The translations under genes were made by a program, and so were the position numbers. The notes beneath the pieces were generated by a model. That model saw nothing but the letters and a program-made list of their open reading frames with translations, did no database searches and was not told the origin of the DNA. 64,000 bases of DNA from assembly GCA_022701365.1 (NCBI GenBank), contig JAKUHH010000164.1, positions 1 to 64,000 on the forward strand, in the 5' to 3' direction. Shown one piece after another: positions 22,968-34,327 of this stretch. Every line of letters begins with the position of its first letter. Within the stretch, counting starts at the first letter, position 1. The DNA is from Mycocentrospora acerina. Lineage: Eukaryota > Ascomycota > Dothideomycetes > Pleosporales.

Positions 22968-23177
22968 CTACGGAGAGTCTTTGAGTAACTGGCATCCTTC
23001 AGCCATGTAAGGTAGATTCAACTCAATCTTGATATCATTACGAGACAAGGTGAAATTCTCGCCACTATATACCACCAGCTTGAAATCTGGTGTGACAAAC
23101 CCGTCTCGACGCGTTGATTCGCCAAATACGAATGCGGACATCAATGAAAGAACGAAGAAGAGAATAGAAACCGCCAT
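22968..23177 (-). CDS. Possible small secreted protein, 69 aa
   Basis: From the only ATG (23175-23177) the frame encodes 69 residues. Residues 1-20 are strongly hydrophobic and end in a small-residue site (FVFGES), as in a signal peptide. The remaining 49 residues are polar with one potential N-glycosylation site (NFT) and a single Cys, so not the multi-cysteine pattern common in fungal effectors. A spliced extension is possible. No neighbour gives a hint. It could be chance in AT-rich DNA. Confidence 0.3.
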   Translation of the reverse strand: MAVSILFFVLSLMSAFVFGESTRRDGFVTPDFKLVVYSGENFTLSRNDIKIELNLPYMAEGCQLLKDSP

Positions 23178-24579
23178 ACCACAATATGATGGAGGAATTC
23201 TCACTGAACAATGATGAAAGATCAGAAAGGGTGTTAAAATGTGCTTTTTAACTTTGCAATGATGGTAATTACAAATGCTTGCTAATCTATTTTATGTCAT
23301 CTAAGTTGACTCATTTCAACTAGATCTCGCATAATTTGTATGGAATGACAACGTAATATCATCCCAACTTGGTGTGATACGATGACGCGACATGTACTTT
23401 GACAAGGCTGTGTTTTCCTTTCTATGCAGAATTGAATATATCATCTCAGAGGAAAGAGAACGGCGTAAAGAATTAAAGAAGAAAAACAAGCTTTGAAACT
23501 ATTCGTACTTGCTTCAGTTAGTTTTATTTATAACGATCAAGCTTAACATCGCTTCAAACAAGTTGTATAAGGTATAAAAAATCTCTTCTAACCATCCATT
23601 TGAATGTGAAAACGATCAAATAGGTCAGGATGCGTTGAATGTTGTCGCTGGAGTCATTGGAACCCTATTTGTCTTCTCCAACCTCTTAAGTGACAGCAAA
23701 TCTATAATATTAAGCCCATTTTAAGCACCTCTAGTATCCTGAAATTGCCCAAGTACATTGGTAGATATTCGCGACAATGATTTTGCACATCCCGTCCTGC
23801 TAAATCAAATTTGCGACTTGGTAGTGGTCTGTTACCTAGAGAAGTGAAAGGCGTTACTTTAAAAAGTAGTTTGCTTTAATTCAAGGTTTTAGGACGTAGA
23901 AAGTAAAGTCGAAGTAAATGCTGGGCCTCATAAGTGCGTCTAACAAATCGGTTCGCAATGTTGAGGTTCACTATTCCTGTGTTGTCATATCAACCGCGCT
24001 ACCTAAGCTTGCGGTTTGTTAATGAGTTGAGACACTTCAGCCAACATGTATAGCGTCATTACTCGCAGACGCGGTCTCACTCTGGCATGAAGTTGCAGCA
24101 CCGTTCATATCAGTCGTTCCGGCACGGGTTTGCAAATTTACCTGCCAATTGATCTGATTGATTGTATTCTGGAAAGAACACTGCTATTATTTAGCAACAG
24201 TAACGTCAGACGCTCCTCGCCAACATCATCTAGTGGAGAAGGGCTTCTCGTGAATTGTGCGGCTGAGCGATATTGCGTAGTCTTAGGCTAAAACCTGTAA
24301 TATATCCTTGATGCCGCGTCTCCTTCGCGAAAAGAACCTGGAAGCTAGCGTTTGACGGCGGCTGTGTAGCTAATAGCTATCCTGAAATAGCACTCAGGCC
24401 AGAATAAACCGATCAGATAGTAGGTCCACCACGATTGCAAATAGGCATGCAACAACCCTATAGACAGGAGGCTGATCCCCACTCTTTCAACTATCATAAG
24501 CCTTCACACCACACGCGTAGACCCAACCTTACATTACTCTGGCCTTCTTCTTAACAACGCCCACAATTAATGTGCAGCC
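23178..24579. other. Intergenic region, no gene seen
   Basis: About 1.4 kb of AT-rich sequence with no coding frame, tandem repeat or inverted repeat that I can support. Confidence 0.5.
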
Positions 24580-25260
24580 ATGTCAACAGCAGTACTTACT
24601 CTGAAAAACGAGGGAAACGAATACTTCAAGAAGGGGGAATATTCTGCCGCAATTTCAATATACGAGCGTGGCATCCATAAAATAGAGGACGATAAAGACG
24701 CAGCTCAGGCTCAACTTTGTCTTACTCTCTATACCAACCGGCTCAACGCGTACAACAAAAAACTCGGCAAGAGCATTCAAGTGCGCAACGAATTACTAGT
24801 ATTTCTCAAAAATTACAAAATTGATGACTGGGAACAATACTTTAGTAATCGCAAGCTGTGCAAGGCATTCTATCATGTTTCTCAATTTGATGCTTCTCAA
24901 GGCAATCTTGAACAAGCTTCAATCATGTTACGAGCTTGCTTGCGCTATTGCCCCAATGACAAAGACGTTCTTGAAACCATCGAGAGGCTAGTCTACGCTG
25001 GATTACATAAGCTAGTGAAGCTCGGAATTTTCAAAGTTGGAACTACCGCAAATTTGTCAATAAAGGGCGAAATCTGCGTGCACTGTTTAGAGAAACTCGA
25101 TTCTTTGGATTGTTGCATTCAGCTTCGTTGTAATCATGGCTTTCATCAAGATTGTGCAATAAGTTGGATGCAGCACCAGAATATGAGCGATTTACAATTG
25201 CGTAAAAACTACGCAAATTGCAGTTGCCCTTCATGTAAAACAGATATTACTAAATTATAA
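24580..25260 (+). CDS. TPR-RING finger protein, putative E3 ubiquitin ligase
   Basis: Single-exon gene, 226 residues. The N-terminus (about 5-60) reads like a TPR pair (KNEGNEYFKKGEYSAAISIY) and further helices continue to about 140. The C-terminus is a RING-H2 finger: Cys166, Cys169, Cys184, His186, His189, Cys192, Cys216, Cys219, spacing C-x2-C, C-x-H-x2-H-x2-C and C-x2-C, so all eight zinc ligands are present. The TPR could bind a client or chaperone tail and the RING an E2 enzyme; this is family inference. No signal peptide or membrane segment. It differs from the common CHIP arrangement (TPR plus U-box) in having a true RING. Confidence 0.8.
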   Translation: MSTAVLTLKNEGNEYFKKGEYSAAISIYERGIHKIEDDKDAAQAQLCLTLYTNRLNAYNKKLGKSIQVRNELLVFLKNYKIDDWEQYFSNRKLCKAFYHVSQFDASQGNLEQASIMLRACLRYCPNDKDVLETIERLVYAGLHKLVKLGIFKVGTTANLSIKGEICVHCLEKLDSLDCCIQLRCNHGFHQDCAISWMQHQNMSDLQLRKNYANCSCPSCKTDITKL

Positions 25261-26325
25261 ATCTTCTACTGATAATGGTAATATGAAGTTCCAGCTTGAC
25301 TATTATGAGCCTGGTTTACATTGGTTTACCGCTCATTCCAAGCGCAGCAGACCAACTCGAACGGCTGGTATGCTTGATTGATGGCTTGAAGAGCTGCTTA
25401 ATTATTAAGGACTGAGAACTAGCCTACTAACGAGTTAATAAGTAGCTCACAACAAGAAAAGTTAACAAAAAGTGATTCAACTAATTGGCAAAGATATCCG
25501 CAAAATTGCACAAAACCGCAAGAAAGGTAAACACAGGTCATTATGTTAAGACGTCCGCTAAACTCGACGAATCATCTCCTAGCGTCATACTGTCATTTAG
25601 ACAGCCTATCTCGCGAGGCCAATACAGCGTTCACTACGGCGCTAGTGGAATGACTTCAAATTGCCAAGAATAGGTAGGTCACGTGCCGGTGGCGAAGATA
25701 TTACTGTGCCGCCCTTACATAGATTAGGTGCACGAAAATTAATGACTGCATGTATGACACAAGATCTTTTGGAATATGCTGCAGGTTGAGAAGATTTTAA
25801 TCTGCAATTTAGCAAGCTTTTGCATTTCCGTTCCCGCTTTGAGCGTGTCATGCTGGTCTGGTTTGGTAAGGGCCTGACTAAGTAAGCCGGATGGGCTGTC
25901 GCGAGGTCCAAGTTCCGAATGACGACGTCAAGAGTGAGATAGACTTCCTTGAATAGCCACCATTCTCCAGCTGTATCTTACATTCTAGATCAATTCTGGT
26001 CTCTCATTTTTCTAGGGCTACGGTTGTGGCTAATTTGTGCGTAGGTCTTGTTTCTAATAGTGATATATAATTATTACTATAGGCTAAATGATTGTGGCAC
26101 AACGCCGTCAAAAATTACGACGCTATACAGGTAGCTCAGGACAAACTAATACTGGCATTTATCAAAATCTTTATCTGTAAATAGTATACTTCTAAACACG
26201 AGGCTTTACTTGATTTATAATTGCCATCCTTTCAGAAAGTTAACACATATTATTTCTCTAACAACTCATACTCCTTATCAAATCAGTCTACTACCCTCTG
26301 ACCCTCAGTCTCGATATCGGTCATT
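25261..26325. other. Intergenic region, no gene seen
   Basis: About 1.1 kb. Two short frames (25485-25673, 25642-25911) lack features. The last 100 bases before 26326 turn pyrimidine-rich (CTCATACTCC, CTACCCTCTGACCCTCAG), the typical leader of an expressed fungal gene, which supports the start at 26326. Confidence 0.5.
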
Positions 26326-27386
26326 ATGTCGTTTCTTACACTCTCGACGTTGACCTCGACTCTTCTTTTTCTCGCAGCCTCTGCTCACTTACTCTCAACG
26401 CAGGCCTACGCTCCTGCTAATGCTCTAGACAACCTAGTTAATCTTATGCCTAAGAGTTCACTCCCCTCACCTAGCTCTCTAGAGCTCAAGTATGTCGTCC
26501 TCGGCATCGGCACACAGAATTACACTTGTACATCTAGCGACACAAGTGTTGCTCCTGGTACTACAGGAGCCGTTGGTAAGATAATATTTCTCAAGATCTG
26601 CAAACTGCCCCCTGTCTTCGTCTTGTACTTGAAGAATGCACTTAAACTTCTCTCTAAATTGTGGCATACCGTCATTTCTCTTTCTGCCTTTTGTCGTGTG
26701 TCAGCTGCAAATAGACAGCTGGGACTAGTCCAATCATAAAGAGAGCTCCACACTGAGCAGAGTTTCTGTTCACGATTAATTGCTATGTATTATATGCATC
26801 TTTTTAAAAAGATTTTGAATCGTATAGATATGAAGAAATTTCTTTTAATCACGTTACAGCAACCCTTTACGATATCGGTACCTCACTTAAAAACGACTAC
26901 TTCGCTCAGCGCAAGATCAGCTGCATCTCCTGTGTTGCACTGTCACTGGCCCACCAGCCTCAGTACCTTGACAAAGTCCTCCGATCCTATGGATTTCAGC
27001 ACATCATCGGACATCACTTCTTCCACCTTAAAACTCCGGTGTTTGCTTTTGACCAATTAAACAAAACCCAATATCCTATAGCTCAAGTTAGCAAGCTAGT
27101 TGAAGCCATCGCCCCCGAGTCAACATGCCCTACTACCCAAACTGAGGAGTCTATGAAGTGGTTATATCTCAAAGATACGACAGGCGTATCTGAGGGCGGT
27201 ATCAATACGGTGTATCGCATCGAAACAGCTGGGGGCAATAAACCTGTTACCTGCAAGGGCCAGAAGCCCCACTTTGAAGTGGGCTATGCTGCCCAATGTA
27301 AGTACTGCGTTTTACTTTTAAAAATTAGAGTGCGGCTCGCTTACCTAACTACAGATTGGGTCTTCGGTCCTCCAAAGAGTACTTAG
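26326..27386 (+). CDS. Secreted DUF3455-family protein
   Basis: Exons 26326-26575, 26860-27297 and 27355-27386 give 720 nt, 239 residues; both introns are phase 1. Residues 1-27 form a signal peptide ending ...LLSTQA. The mature part shows the DUF3455 order: LKYVVLGIGTQNYTC, TLYDIGTSL just after intron 1, a middle HHFF region, then KWLYLKDTTGVSEGGINTVY, two Cys in the second half and the terminal YWVFGPP created by splicing of the third exon. The molecular role of the family is not established; it is often annotated loosely as malate dehydrogenase without good reason. Intron 1 is 284 nt, far longer than all others here, with gtaaga and ttacag ends. Confidence 0.85.
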
Positions 27387-27908
27387 TGATTCTCCACATT
27401 TTAGGGGAAGAATGGGTTACAAGAGGACCAGAAAAGAGGCGGATAAAGGAGTAGAGAATTTAGGAACAAGAATTCCAATGTAAAAGTAGCAATACAGTGT
27501 TTCAATGACTGTATGTGCTTTCTGAAAGACGTGATCAGGTTTGCCTATCGCGTGAACCAGAGGAAAGACATGGATTCAGTGATAATTCGAAAGTTCTGGT
27601 TAGAGCCAAATGATAGTTGATCTGCAAAAAGTTTTGATTTAAGAATTCATTTAAATTGTTAATGATCTTTATATCATTTTGCTGTGCTCCATGGAAAAAA
27701 CGAAATGTAAACAATGGAGCCTTCAGGGTTGGCTTAAGTGTTACAGTTTGATCATTTGCGAAGTCACATGAGAACTAAGTGCCCTACTTTATCTCATGTA
27801 ATGACACGATAAGTAGTTACGGCAGTTGTTGAATCACATAAAACTGAAAACCTCTCAAAGAGTAAGCTAATTGCCCTTTGATTTTAATCTCTTATTATCA
27901 AATTAATT
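27387..27908. other. Intergenic region before the transposon nest
   Basis: No gene. I searched here for the 3' inverted repeat expected of the pogo-like element (a partner of the arm at 32666-32733) and did not find it, so that end appears deleted or strongly mutated. Confidence 0.45.
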
Positions 27909-28051
27909 TCAAATCTCTACTGCATCTTTCTTGTACGTACGCTCATTATGTCCTACTTCACCACATCTCCCGCAGTGGGGAGTAGCCCTGCCACTATCGC
28001 CTGCTCGCACCCTCTCTTCATGCCTCTCCTCGCGCCTCTCTGCCTCAAGCT

Positions 28052-30538
28052 ACACCATAGGAGTCAGCAGCACCTCACCAGGCACAGACGGAATCACAGT
28101 GCGCCTCCTAAAGGCATGCTGGGTACACATCAGACAAACCCTACACCAGGCGTACCAGCGTTGCATACAACTAGGGCACTTCCCAGCGTCCTGGAAAATT
28201 GCGGAAGTCGCGATGATACCAAAGATTGGAAAGAAAGACAAAACCTCACCAAGAGCCTGGAGACCTATCGCGCTGCTGTCATGCCTAGGCAAGGGCCTGG
28301 AAAGGTTAGTCGCCAAAAGAATAGCATGGACCTCAATCACGCACCACGTGATCAGCCCACAGCACGGAGGGGCCACACCAACCCGATCTGCTATGGATCT
28401 AGTCACCTCATTCACGCACGACGTAGAGGTTGCATGGGCAGAAGGAAAACAGGTCACTATGGTCACAATGGATGTTCAAGGGGCGTTCGACGCGCTCCTG
28501 AAGAACAGGCCCCTGCACCGCATGAGAGGCCAAGGATGGCCACAGGGCCTCCTCACCTTAGTCAACTCCTTCCTCACTGATCGGAAGGTACAAGTCCGGC
28601 TAGGATCCCAGACCACGCAACAATACAAGGTGGCCTGCGGGACACCCCAAGGGTCACCGCTCTCACCCGTACTGTACACGCTATACCTAGCAGAATTGCT
28701 TAACGAGGACCCCACGCTACGCTTTGGGTACGCAGACTACATCTGCCTGTACAGTGCCAGCCATACGCTAGAGGAGAACGTGTTAAGGCTAGTAGAGGAC
28801 GTGCAGCAAGTACTAGACTGGGGAGCAAGGAACGGTGTAACATTTGCTCCGGAAAAACAGGAGATGATACACCTAACGCGACAGAGAAGCCAAGACGCCC
28901 CAGGCATCTGGATAGGGGACGAGGAAATCAGGCCAATACAACCAACAGAGGCAGGACAAAACCAGACTGCCATCCGATGGCTGGGGGGTGTGGTTTGACC
29001 GAAAACTCACCTTCCAAACCCACATTGCGCACCGAGCAGGGGCAGCAAGGAAGGTGGCAAACCACCTAAGAGGACTATGCAGCACTGTACACGGGCCGCC
29101 GCCATCAGCGGTAAGGAAAGCGGTCCTAACGTGTATCCTACCCTCCCTGTTATACGGTGCAGAAGCATGGTACGAGGGTCACACCAAGAACCCACGAATC
29201 ATGCGTACGGATAGGGAAAAGACAGTCAGCACACGGGTAGGGTGGCACATTGCCACAGTAGACCAGGTTCTCGGGACAGCTGCTCGAGCAGTTCTCCCAG
29301 CCTGGAAAACCACCCCAACAACAATCCTCCTCCGGGAAGCTGGCTTACCATCAGCAACAGCAGCCCTAGAGGACACAAGACATCGCTTCGCACTACGCCT
29401 ACAGACAACTAGCCAAGACCACATGCTGGCAAGGCGAGTGCAAACAGCAGTTATCCGGAGAGGGAGAAGGGCCGGAAACCGACAGCAACCAAAATCCGAA
29501 ATACAGCGGGTAGGTGCCTTACTTCAGCCAGTACCTAGACCGCATAACATCGCTCCGAGATACACGCCTGGCGGCCGAACAGACCCCACCGAGGGTATAG
29601 ACAAGGACACAGCAGCAAAAGCCTTCAAAAAGTGGTGGAGCAACCTACCCCAACACGATGTGACAATCTTCTCCGACGGATCAGAGCAAAGAGTAGAGGG
29701 GGACAAGAGGGTCACCTACGGCTTTGTGGCGTACCAGGGAGGAGTAAAAATTGAAGAAGGGCGGGGATCACTGCAAGAGAACTCACACGTGTTCGACGCG
29801 GAGGCAGTAGGAGCCTGGCGAGGACTGCAGCGAGTCCTACGAAAATCACACACCCGACGGATGGACCAGATATGGATGTGCATTGACAGCACCTCAGTCA
29901 TATGGGGCCTCCGGGGCAACGCACCACAATCCTCCCAGTGGGCATTCACGCAATGCGACGGGGCAATAGACGCGCTCGGGATTAAGGTTAAGTGGGCCCC
30001 AGGGCACACAAACATTCAAGGAAATGAAGAGGCAGACAAACTCGCAGACACAGAAGCGAAGAACTCAAGCCTCCCGTATGGCCTTGCTAACGCCCCGACA
30101 GTTGCAAGTGCAAGGTCAGAGGTAAAGCGAAGCATCAGACTATCCCAGAAACGATGGTGGGAGGAGAAGTCAAGCAAACTATCTGCCTGGTACAGACAGT
30201 GGGAGCTTGACTACCAACCACACAAAGAACCACCCGGACTAAAGCTGTCGCGACCATTGTTAGCCCGGCTAATCTCAATCAGGACAATGCACGGTGACTT
30301 CCAATGGTATCACCGCAAGTTTAAACACAACGACGCTAATACACACTGCGCATGCGGCCGCTCTAAAACACCAGAGCACATTGTTCGATGCATACTAAAC
30401 ACGCGGTTATTTAACAGGTGGCCACTACAGCCCCCAATACCACCAGAAACTAGGACAGAAGTAGCAGGGTACCTCGCAACACTGCTAGACAGCCCAGCAG
30501 ACTTCCACGCATTCCTGCAAATAACCGGAGCAGCCTAG
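28052..30538 (+). pseudogene. LINE ORF2 remnant: reverse transcriptase, RNase H and zinc knuckle
   Basis: Frame one (28052-28998): RT with SPGTDGITVRLL, AWRPIALLSCLGKGLE, the first Asp in MDVQGAFD, TPQGSPLSPVLY, and the active-site box FGYADYICLY where YADD is expected, so the second Asp is Tyr. At 28983-28988 a run of six G shifts the frame (WLGGVV then stop), whereas WLGVWFDRKL would need five. Frame two (28988-30538): thumb-like part, then RNase H with Asp230, Glu272, Asp300 and Asp350 counted from 28988, and a cysteine motif HCACGRSKTPEHIVRC near the end. The truncated N-terminus, the missing Asp and the frameshift make the RT inactive; the RNase H residues look intact. Confidence 0.88.
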
Positions 30539-31086
30539 ACAACACAGACATACACACTACTACAGAGGGGAGTGCCCCATACAGGACACTCCTTAACTAT
30601 CGTAGCAAAGCAGGCACCCGGTCTGCTAAAGGAGAAAGCCAAGCACTACGCGTACAGCACACACTCCACCCCTACCCTTAAGTACTCACTCCGCCCTACT
30701 AACAAATGATTAATTCAGCACATTCACTACCTATCTCCTAACTTACATTCGTTCAATTATTTTTCCTCTATTTTCTATTTTCAGCCCATTATCTTTGCAC
30801 CAACTCCGCTTTAAAACACCACAAGCTCTAGCTGCAACTAGAACATGAGGAAAACCACAGGAGGCACACCCTAGCAAGGCTCAGACATAACACAGACGGG
30901 ACATCTCTAAACGACGAGGGTTGTAACGCACGAAGGAAGCAGGGGTAGAACAGCCCTGCCCAAAAACAAGCAGAATAGACTACTGCGGTAATGGACAGAT
31001 TTCATGTAATTCTATAGCTTAGTCTGTCTTCATGCCCCATGGGAGGCTTCCAAAAAGACGTTAAACCAATTCAATCAATCAATCAA
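28052..31086 (+). mobile_element. 5'-truncated Tad-like LINE retrotransposon
   Basis: Flanked by identical 15-bp copies of TCTCTGCCTCAAGCT (28037-28051 and 31087-31101), a target-site duplication. It starts inside the reverse-transcriptase domain and ends in a (CAAT)n-type tail, ATTCAATCAATCAATCAA, as in clade members with short tandem tails. ORF1 and the endonuclease are missing, the usual result of incomplete reverse transcription. The GC content and frame quality are clearly better than those of the host element, so this insertion is younger. About 550 bp of 3' untranslated region follow the coding part. Confidence 0.9.
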
Positions 31087-32938
31087 TCTCTGCCTCAAGC
31101 TGAACCTCAGCATCTCTCTGAGTAACTATTGCATCTGCCTCTGACTGTTATAGGGTCTCTCCTTTTTGAATTCACTTCTTTTTGCACTTTTTACGCTCAG
31201 AAGCAACAGCGTTTGCTGCCTCGAGTTCAACTATCCGAGCTACCATAAGCGTTCAAGAATGCACCATGATTGAAGCTTCCTTTTTAAACTGCTGTACCAT
31301 CTCAATAACTAATACAAGTAAGGAGCTAGCAAGGGCTTGAATCCTATCTAATAGTAAGGTTGATCGAGTCTCCATCTCAAGGGTAGTGCTTGGTGTTTTT
31401 GGTTGCCAGGAGGTAGGGCCTGACAGAGGTGGTGTTGGCGTACGAGGCGTTATGTCAAGCTTTGATAGTACCGCCTCAAGGTTATCTGGAACTAATCCGT
31501 TTGCTCTAAAGCTTGATCTAATATTATGAAATGAAGGGGCATGCTCATTAACTTTTTTATAAACGTAATGAGGCAAAGCAACCCACTTCAAGCGGCTGAA
31601 GGATATGTGAAGCGTGAGGAGGTATGCAGAGGGTAACAATCTTGTTCTTCTCACACAGATCCTGGAAGGCAAGCGATTTGTGGCTGTCATGGCCATCAAA
31701 AATAATCAGCCGGTGGCTAACCACTGTGCGTGCCTCTGTATGCTGAATAAAGTGCTGCAACCCGGCAAGACCAAGCTCATTTGTTGTCCAGCCATCCTTA
31801 CTAAAGCTTGTTCGCCAATCCTTAGGGTTGTGATACCAGGCCTGGTCATGGTTCCTTGTTTTAGAGATTAAAAAGGGTGGGATTAACCACCTTACAGCGT
31901 TGATACCGGCAATCAACGTTACTCACTCACGGTCACCAGGCTGAGCTCCAAGTGGCTTAAGACGCCTCTCCGATGCAGTTACCACCTTAGCAGACCCTCT
32001 AATGCCCATCTGAAAGTCAGTCTTGTCAAAGTTGTAGGAATCTTCGTCTAAGATGCCGTACTTAGCTTTAACATTGCGTACAAGGTCAAACTACGGGCTG
32101 ATAATAGCTGGATTGCTGCACAAGACCTTCTGATGACCTCGCTGCTTGGTTATCTGAGAATTGATTGTAGGCTTTCGTCTAATCAGGTTCCTGGCCCATT
32201 TTTCTCCAACCTCTCCACCTCCACGCGTAGCAAGCGGCTGATTGGTCATAGAGCGTACATAGCTGAGTGATGAAGCAGAGCCTTGTTCTTCAAGATTCCT
32301 TACACGCTGTATAATTGCCTCCTCTTCAAGCCTCGGAAGTCTTTAATGGCCAGGGTAGTGCAAGTGTTGTTGTGGCGCGTCACGTGCTAAGAGTACTTTG
32401 AGGAACGTCATCGAGAGTAGCAGCGTGTCGTTGACTTAGTGACAGGTCAGACTTTATAGCTTGGTAAGCAAGGATAACTCTGTCTTCACAAGAAATTGAT
32501 TCAAGATCAGGTTGTTGTGACATTGTTGTTGGTGTTAAAAAGAAACTTGGTCTTGGCAGAATGATCATATTAATTGCCCGATCAGCTTGATTGCCGGTTA
32601 CGTTAATTAAAAAGCGCCCTAAGTTATCTTACAAACATCAGATGAGGTTTTGTCAATCTAGTAAAGTTGTTGAAGTTCAAAAAATCGCGATTTTGGTATG
32701 TTCTGAAATGGATGGCTTGCTTGTATAACACGTTACACCAAATGTTAAATTGTAACTTAACGAAATACGACCTCCCTTCTCATGAATATTCCTGTTCAAT
32801 CTTCAAATTTCACATGTAAAGAAGCCATTTGTCTTTTTAGTCACTCATTTAGGAGTAGGCAATCATAGTTTTGAATATCTCATGAATCGACTTCTTGAAC
32901 AACAATTCGATTTTTTCAACTTACCTTAAGATTAGATA

Positions 32939-33163
32939 CAGTCGCTAGCGATTGCAGCTTCACCCCATCACCCCATCATACCAGTTACAACACTGCTCTA
33001 CACAACCCCACCTTTCTTATATGGCTTAGAATCAGACATGAACTGCCAATTATATTTTCATGTTGTTCAGCCGACGGCAAAAAGTGGGCTGGATCCTCGC
33101 TGCTAGCTCGGCTTGATTTGATGCTGCTGTCTGTAAGGGTGAAGCTGCAATCGCTAGTGACTG
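32939..33163. mobile_element. MITE, mariner-like, copy 1
   Basis: 225 bp beginning CAGTCGCTAGCGATTGCAGC and ending with its inverse (GCTGCAATCGCTAGTGACTG), flanked by TA on both sides. The same element lies at 35397-35620. TIR plus TA target points to mobilisation by a Tc1/mariner/pogo transposase. No coding capacity. Confidence 0.88.
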
Positions 33164-33369
33164 TATCGTTTTGTCGTTTGCAATTTACAATTTCTGAGTT
33201 AATAATCATAGATACGAAAGCTGACGGCCCAATTCTGAGATATTTTAAATCACGATTTATTTATTTCATCAATTACATTTCTTCTTAGAATAAGCATTAT
33301 TACGTTTCTTGCGGTATAAGTGCTTCCAAATCCTCCCTCGCTACAGAACCATTTTTTAATCCAAAAACA

Positions 33370-34327
33370 ATGGAAATAATCTCAAATTTAAAGACTCTGT
33401 CAAAAGCCGTGAAAAGAAATGATATCAACACAGTAAGAAGCCAGTTAGAGGGGGTGTCTTTTAATCCAAACAATCAGCAGATAGCCTCGAAGCTTTTACT
33501 GAAAAGTAAAACCCAAAATATCACAAAGCTTCTCATTTCCAAAGGAGCAAATTTAGAGGCTAAAGACCCTAGCGGGAATACACCATTAGCAAATTGTTCC
33601 AATCTTCAAGTGTCCAAGGTGCTAATAGATTCTGGAGCTAACGTGAACGCAATATGTGGCGATAGAGAGTCTGTTCTCAACAAAGCTATAATACAACAAA
33701 GCATCAAGAAAGTGAGGCTTCTCATTTCAAATAACGCAACTGCGTGGGTTTCTTGTGAAGATGGTAACAATTTCTTCTCAAATCTTTTTCTGAACGTTCT
33801 AAAATTGTCAAGTATGTTCAGAAATGATCTTCCCTCGTTTACAAAACTAATGTTCTCAAGAACACGGAAAGAACATGAAGCCTATACGAGAAAAAGCGAA
33901 AAGAGCCCTGCTCTCTATGGAGAATAATTCAGCAAAGACTATTCAAAATTTACTAGAAAATCAATTGGATAGAAATTTTTTGAAAGAAATACTGGCATTC
34001 CCAGCCCCAGTACATTTCAAAGGTGACACTCTTGGCACAAACATTTCGTGGGACATTAGCAATGATCCATCTAAAGCTTATGATGCCAATACCTATCAAC
34101 CGCTTGATACTGATCAAATCCTGTTTGAAGATAGTGTCAATCTTACTCTATCCAACGGGAGCGGCTCGACAGACTGGATGATTCCTATTTCTGGAACTAT
34201 TTCAAGTATTTTTGAGAGCATACATACTGTGTATAAGCCAATAATTAATGATATGGGTGATCATATTTTATTTGAGGGCTTGCAAATTGTAGCTGAGGAC
34301 GAATTTGATCTTTATCTTGGATCCTAA
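33370..34327 (+). CDS. Ankyrin-repeat protein
   Basis: Two exons, 33370-33811 and 33861-34327, joined by a 49-nt intron with gtatgt donor, ctaatg branch and aag acceptor; 909 nt, 302 residues. Without splicing the first frame stops at 33927 in the wrong frame, which mimics a frameshift. Residues about 5-130 hold three or four ankyrin units, e.g. ITKLLISKGANLEAKDPSGN and KVLIDSGANVNAICGDRES. The C-terminal 160 residues are acidic, with ILFEDSVNLTLSNGSGSTD and a hydrophobic SGTISSIFESIH, and match nothing I know. Codon use is AT-rich. It is 207 bp downstream of a MITE. Binding partner unknown. Confidence 0.75.

Larger units (their letters stand above)
27909..32523 (-). pseudogene. Pogo/Fot-type DDE transposase, inactivated
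   Basis: Transposase that would cut and paste elements with matching inverted repeats. Reading from ATG 32523: N-terminal Psq-like helix-turn-helix (residues after MSQQPDLES), soon broken by stops; then the DDE domain with YNFDKTDFQMG near 32010-32050, FDGHDSHKS near 31700 and PPHASHILQPLEVGCF near 31610, where the last catalytic Asp is Glu. A frameshift follows at about 31560-31590, then a helical C-terminus with AVLSKLDITPRTPTPP. The reading continues across the LINE: VQLEAE on one side joins ERREERHEER on the other and ends in a zinc knuckle CGRCGEVGHNERTY, in which the final Cys is Tyr; stop at 27909-27911. Multiple stops, a frameshift and the LINE make it non-functional. Confidence 0.82.
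27909..32733 (-). mobile_element. Pogo/Fot-like DNA transposon, split by a LINE
   Basis: A decayed transposase gene (27909-32523) lies inside. The 5' end carries an inverted-repeat arm at about 32666-32733 (AAAAAATCGCGATTTTGGTA then ...CTTGTATAACACGT) followed by TA, matching both arms of the mini-element at 42234-42649. The opposite arm was not found. A 3-kb LINE (28052-31086) splits the element; without it the element would be about 1.8 kb, normal for the Fot family. Confidence 0.8.

Noticed and set aside
27948..28580. 210-codon frame over the LINE
   Set aside because: Another phase of the reverse transcriptase; Arg/His/Pro-rich as expected of a shadow.
33812..33927. Frameshift in the ankyrin gene
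   Set aside because: A consensus 49-nt intron (gtatgt, ctaatg, aag) joins the two frames without any lesion.
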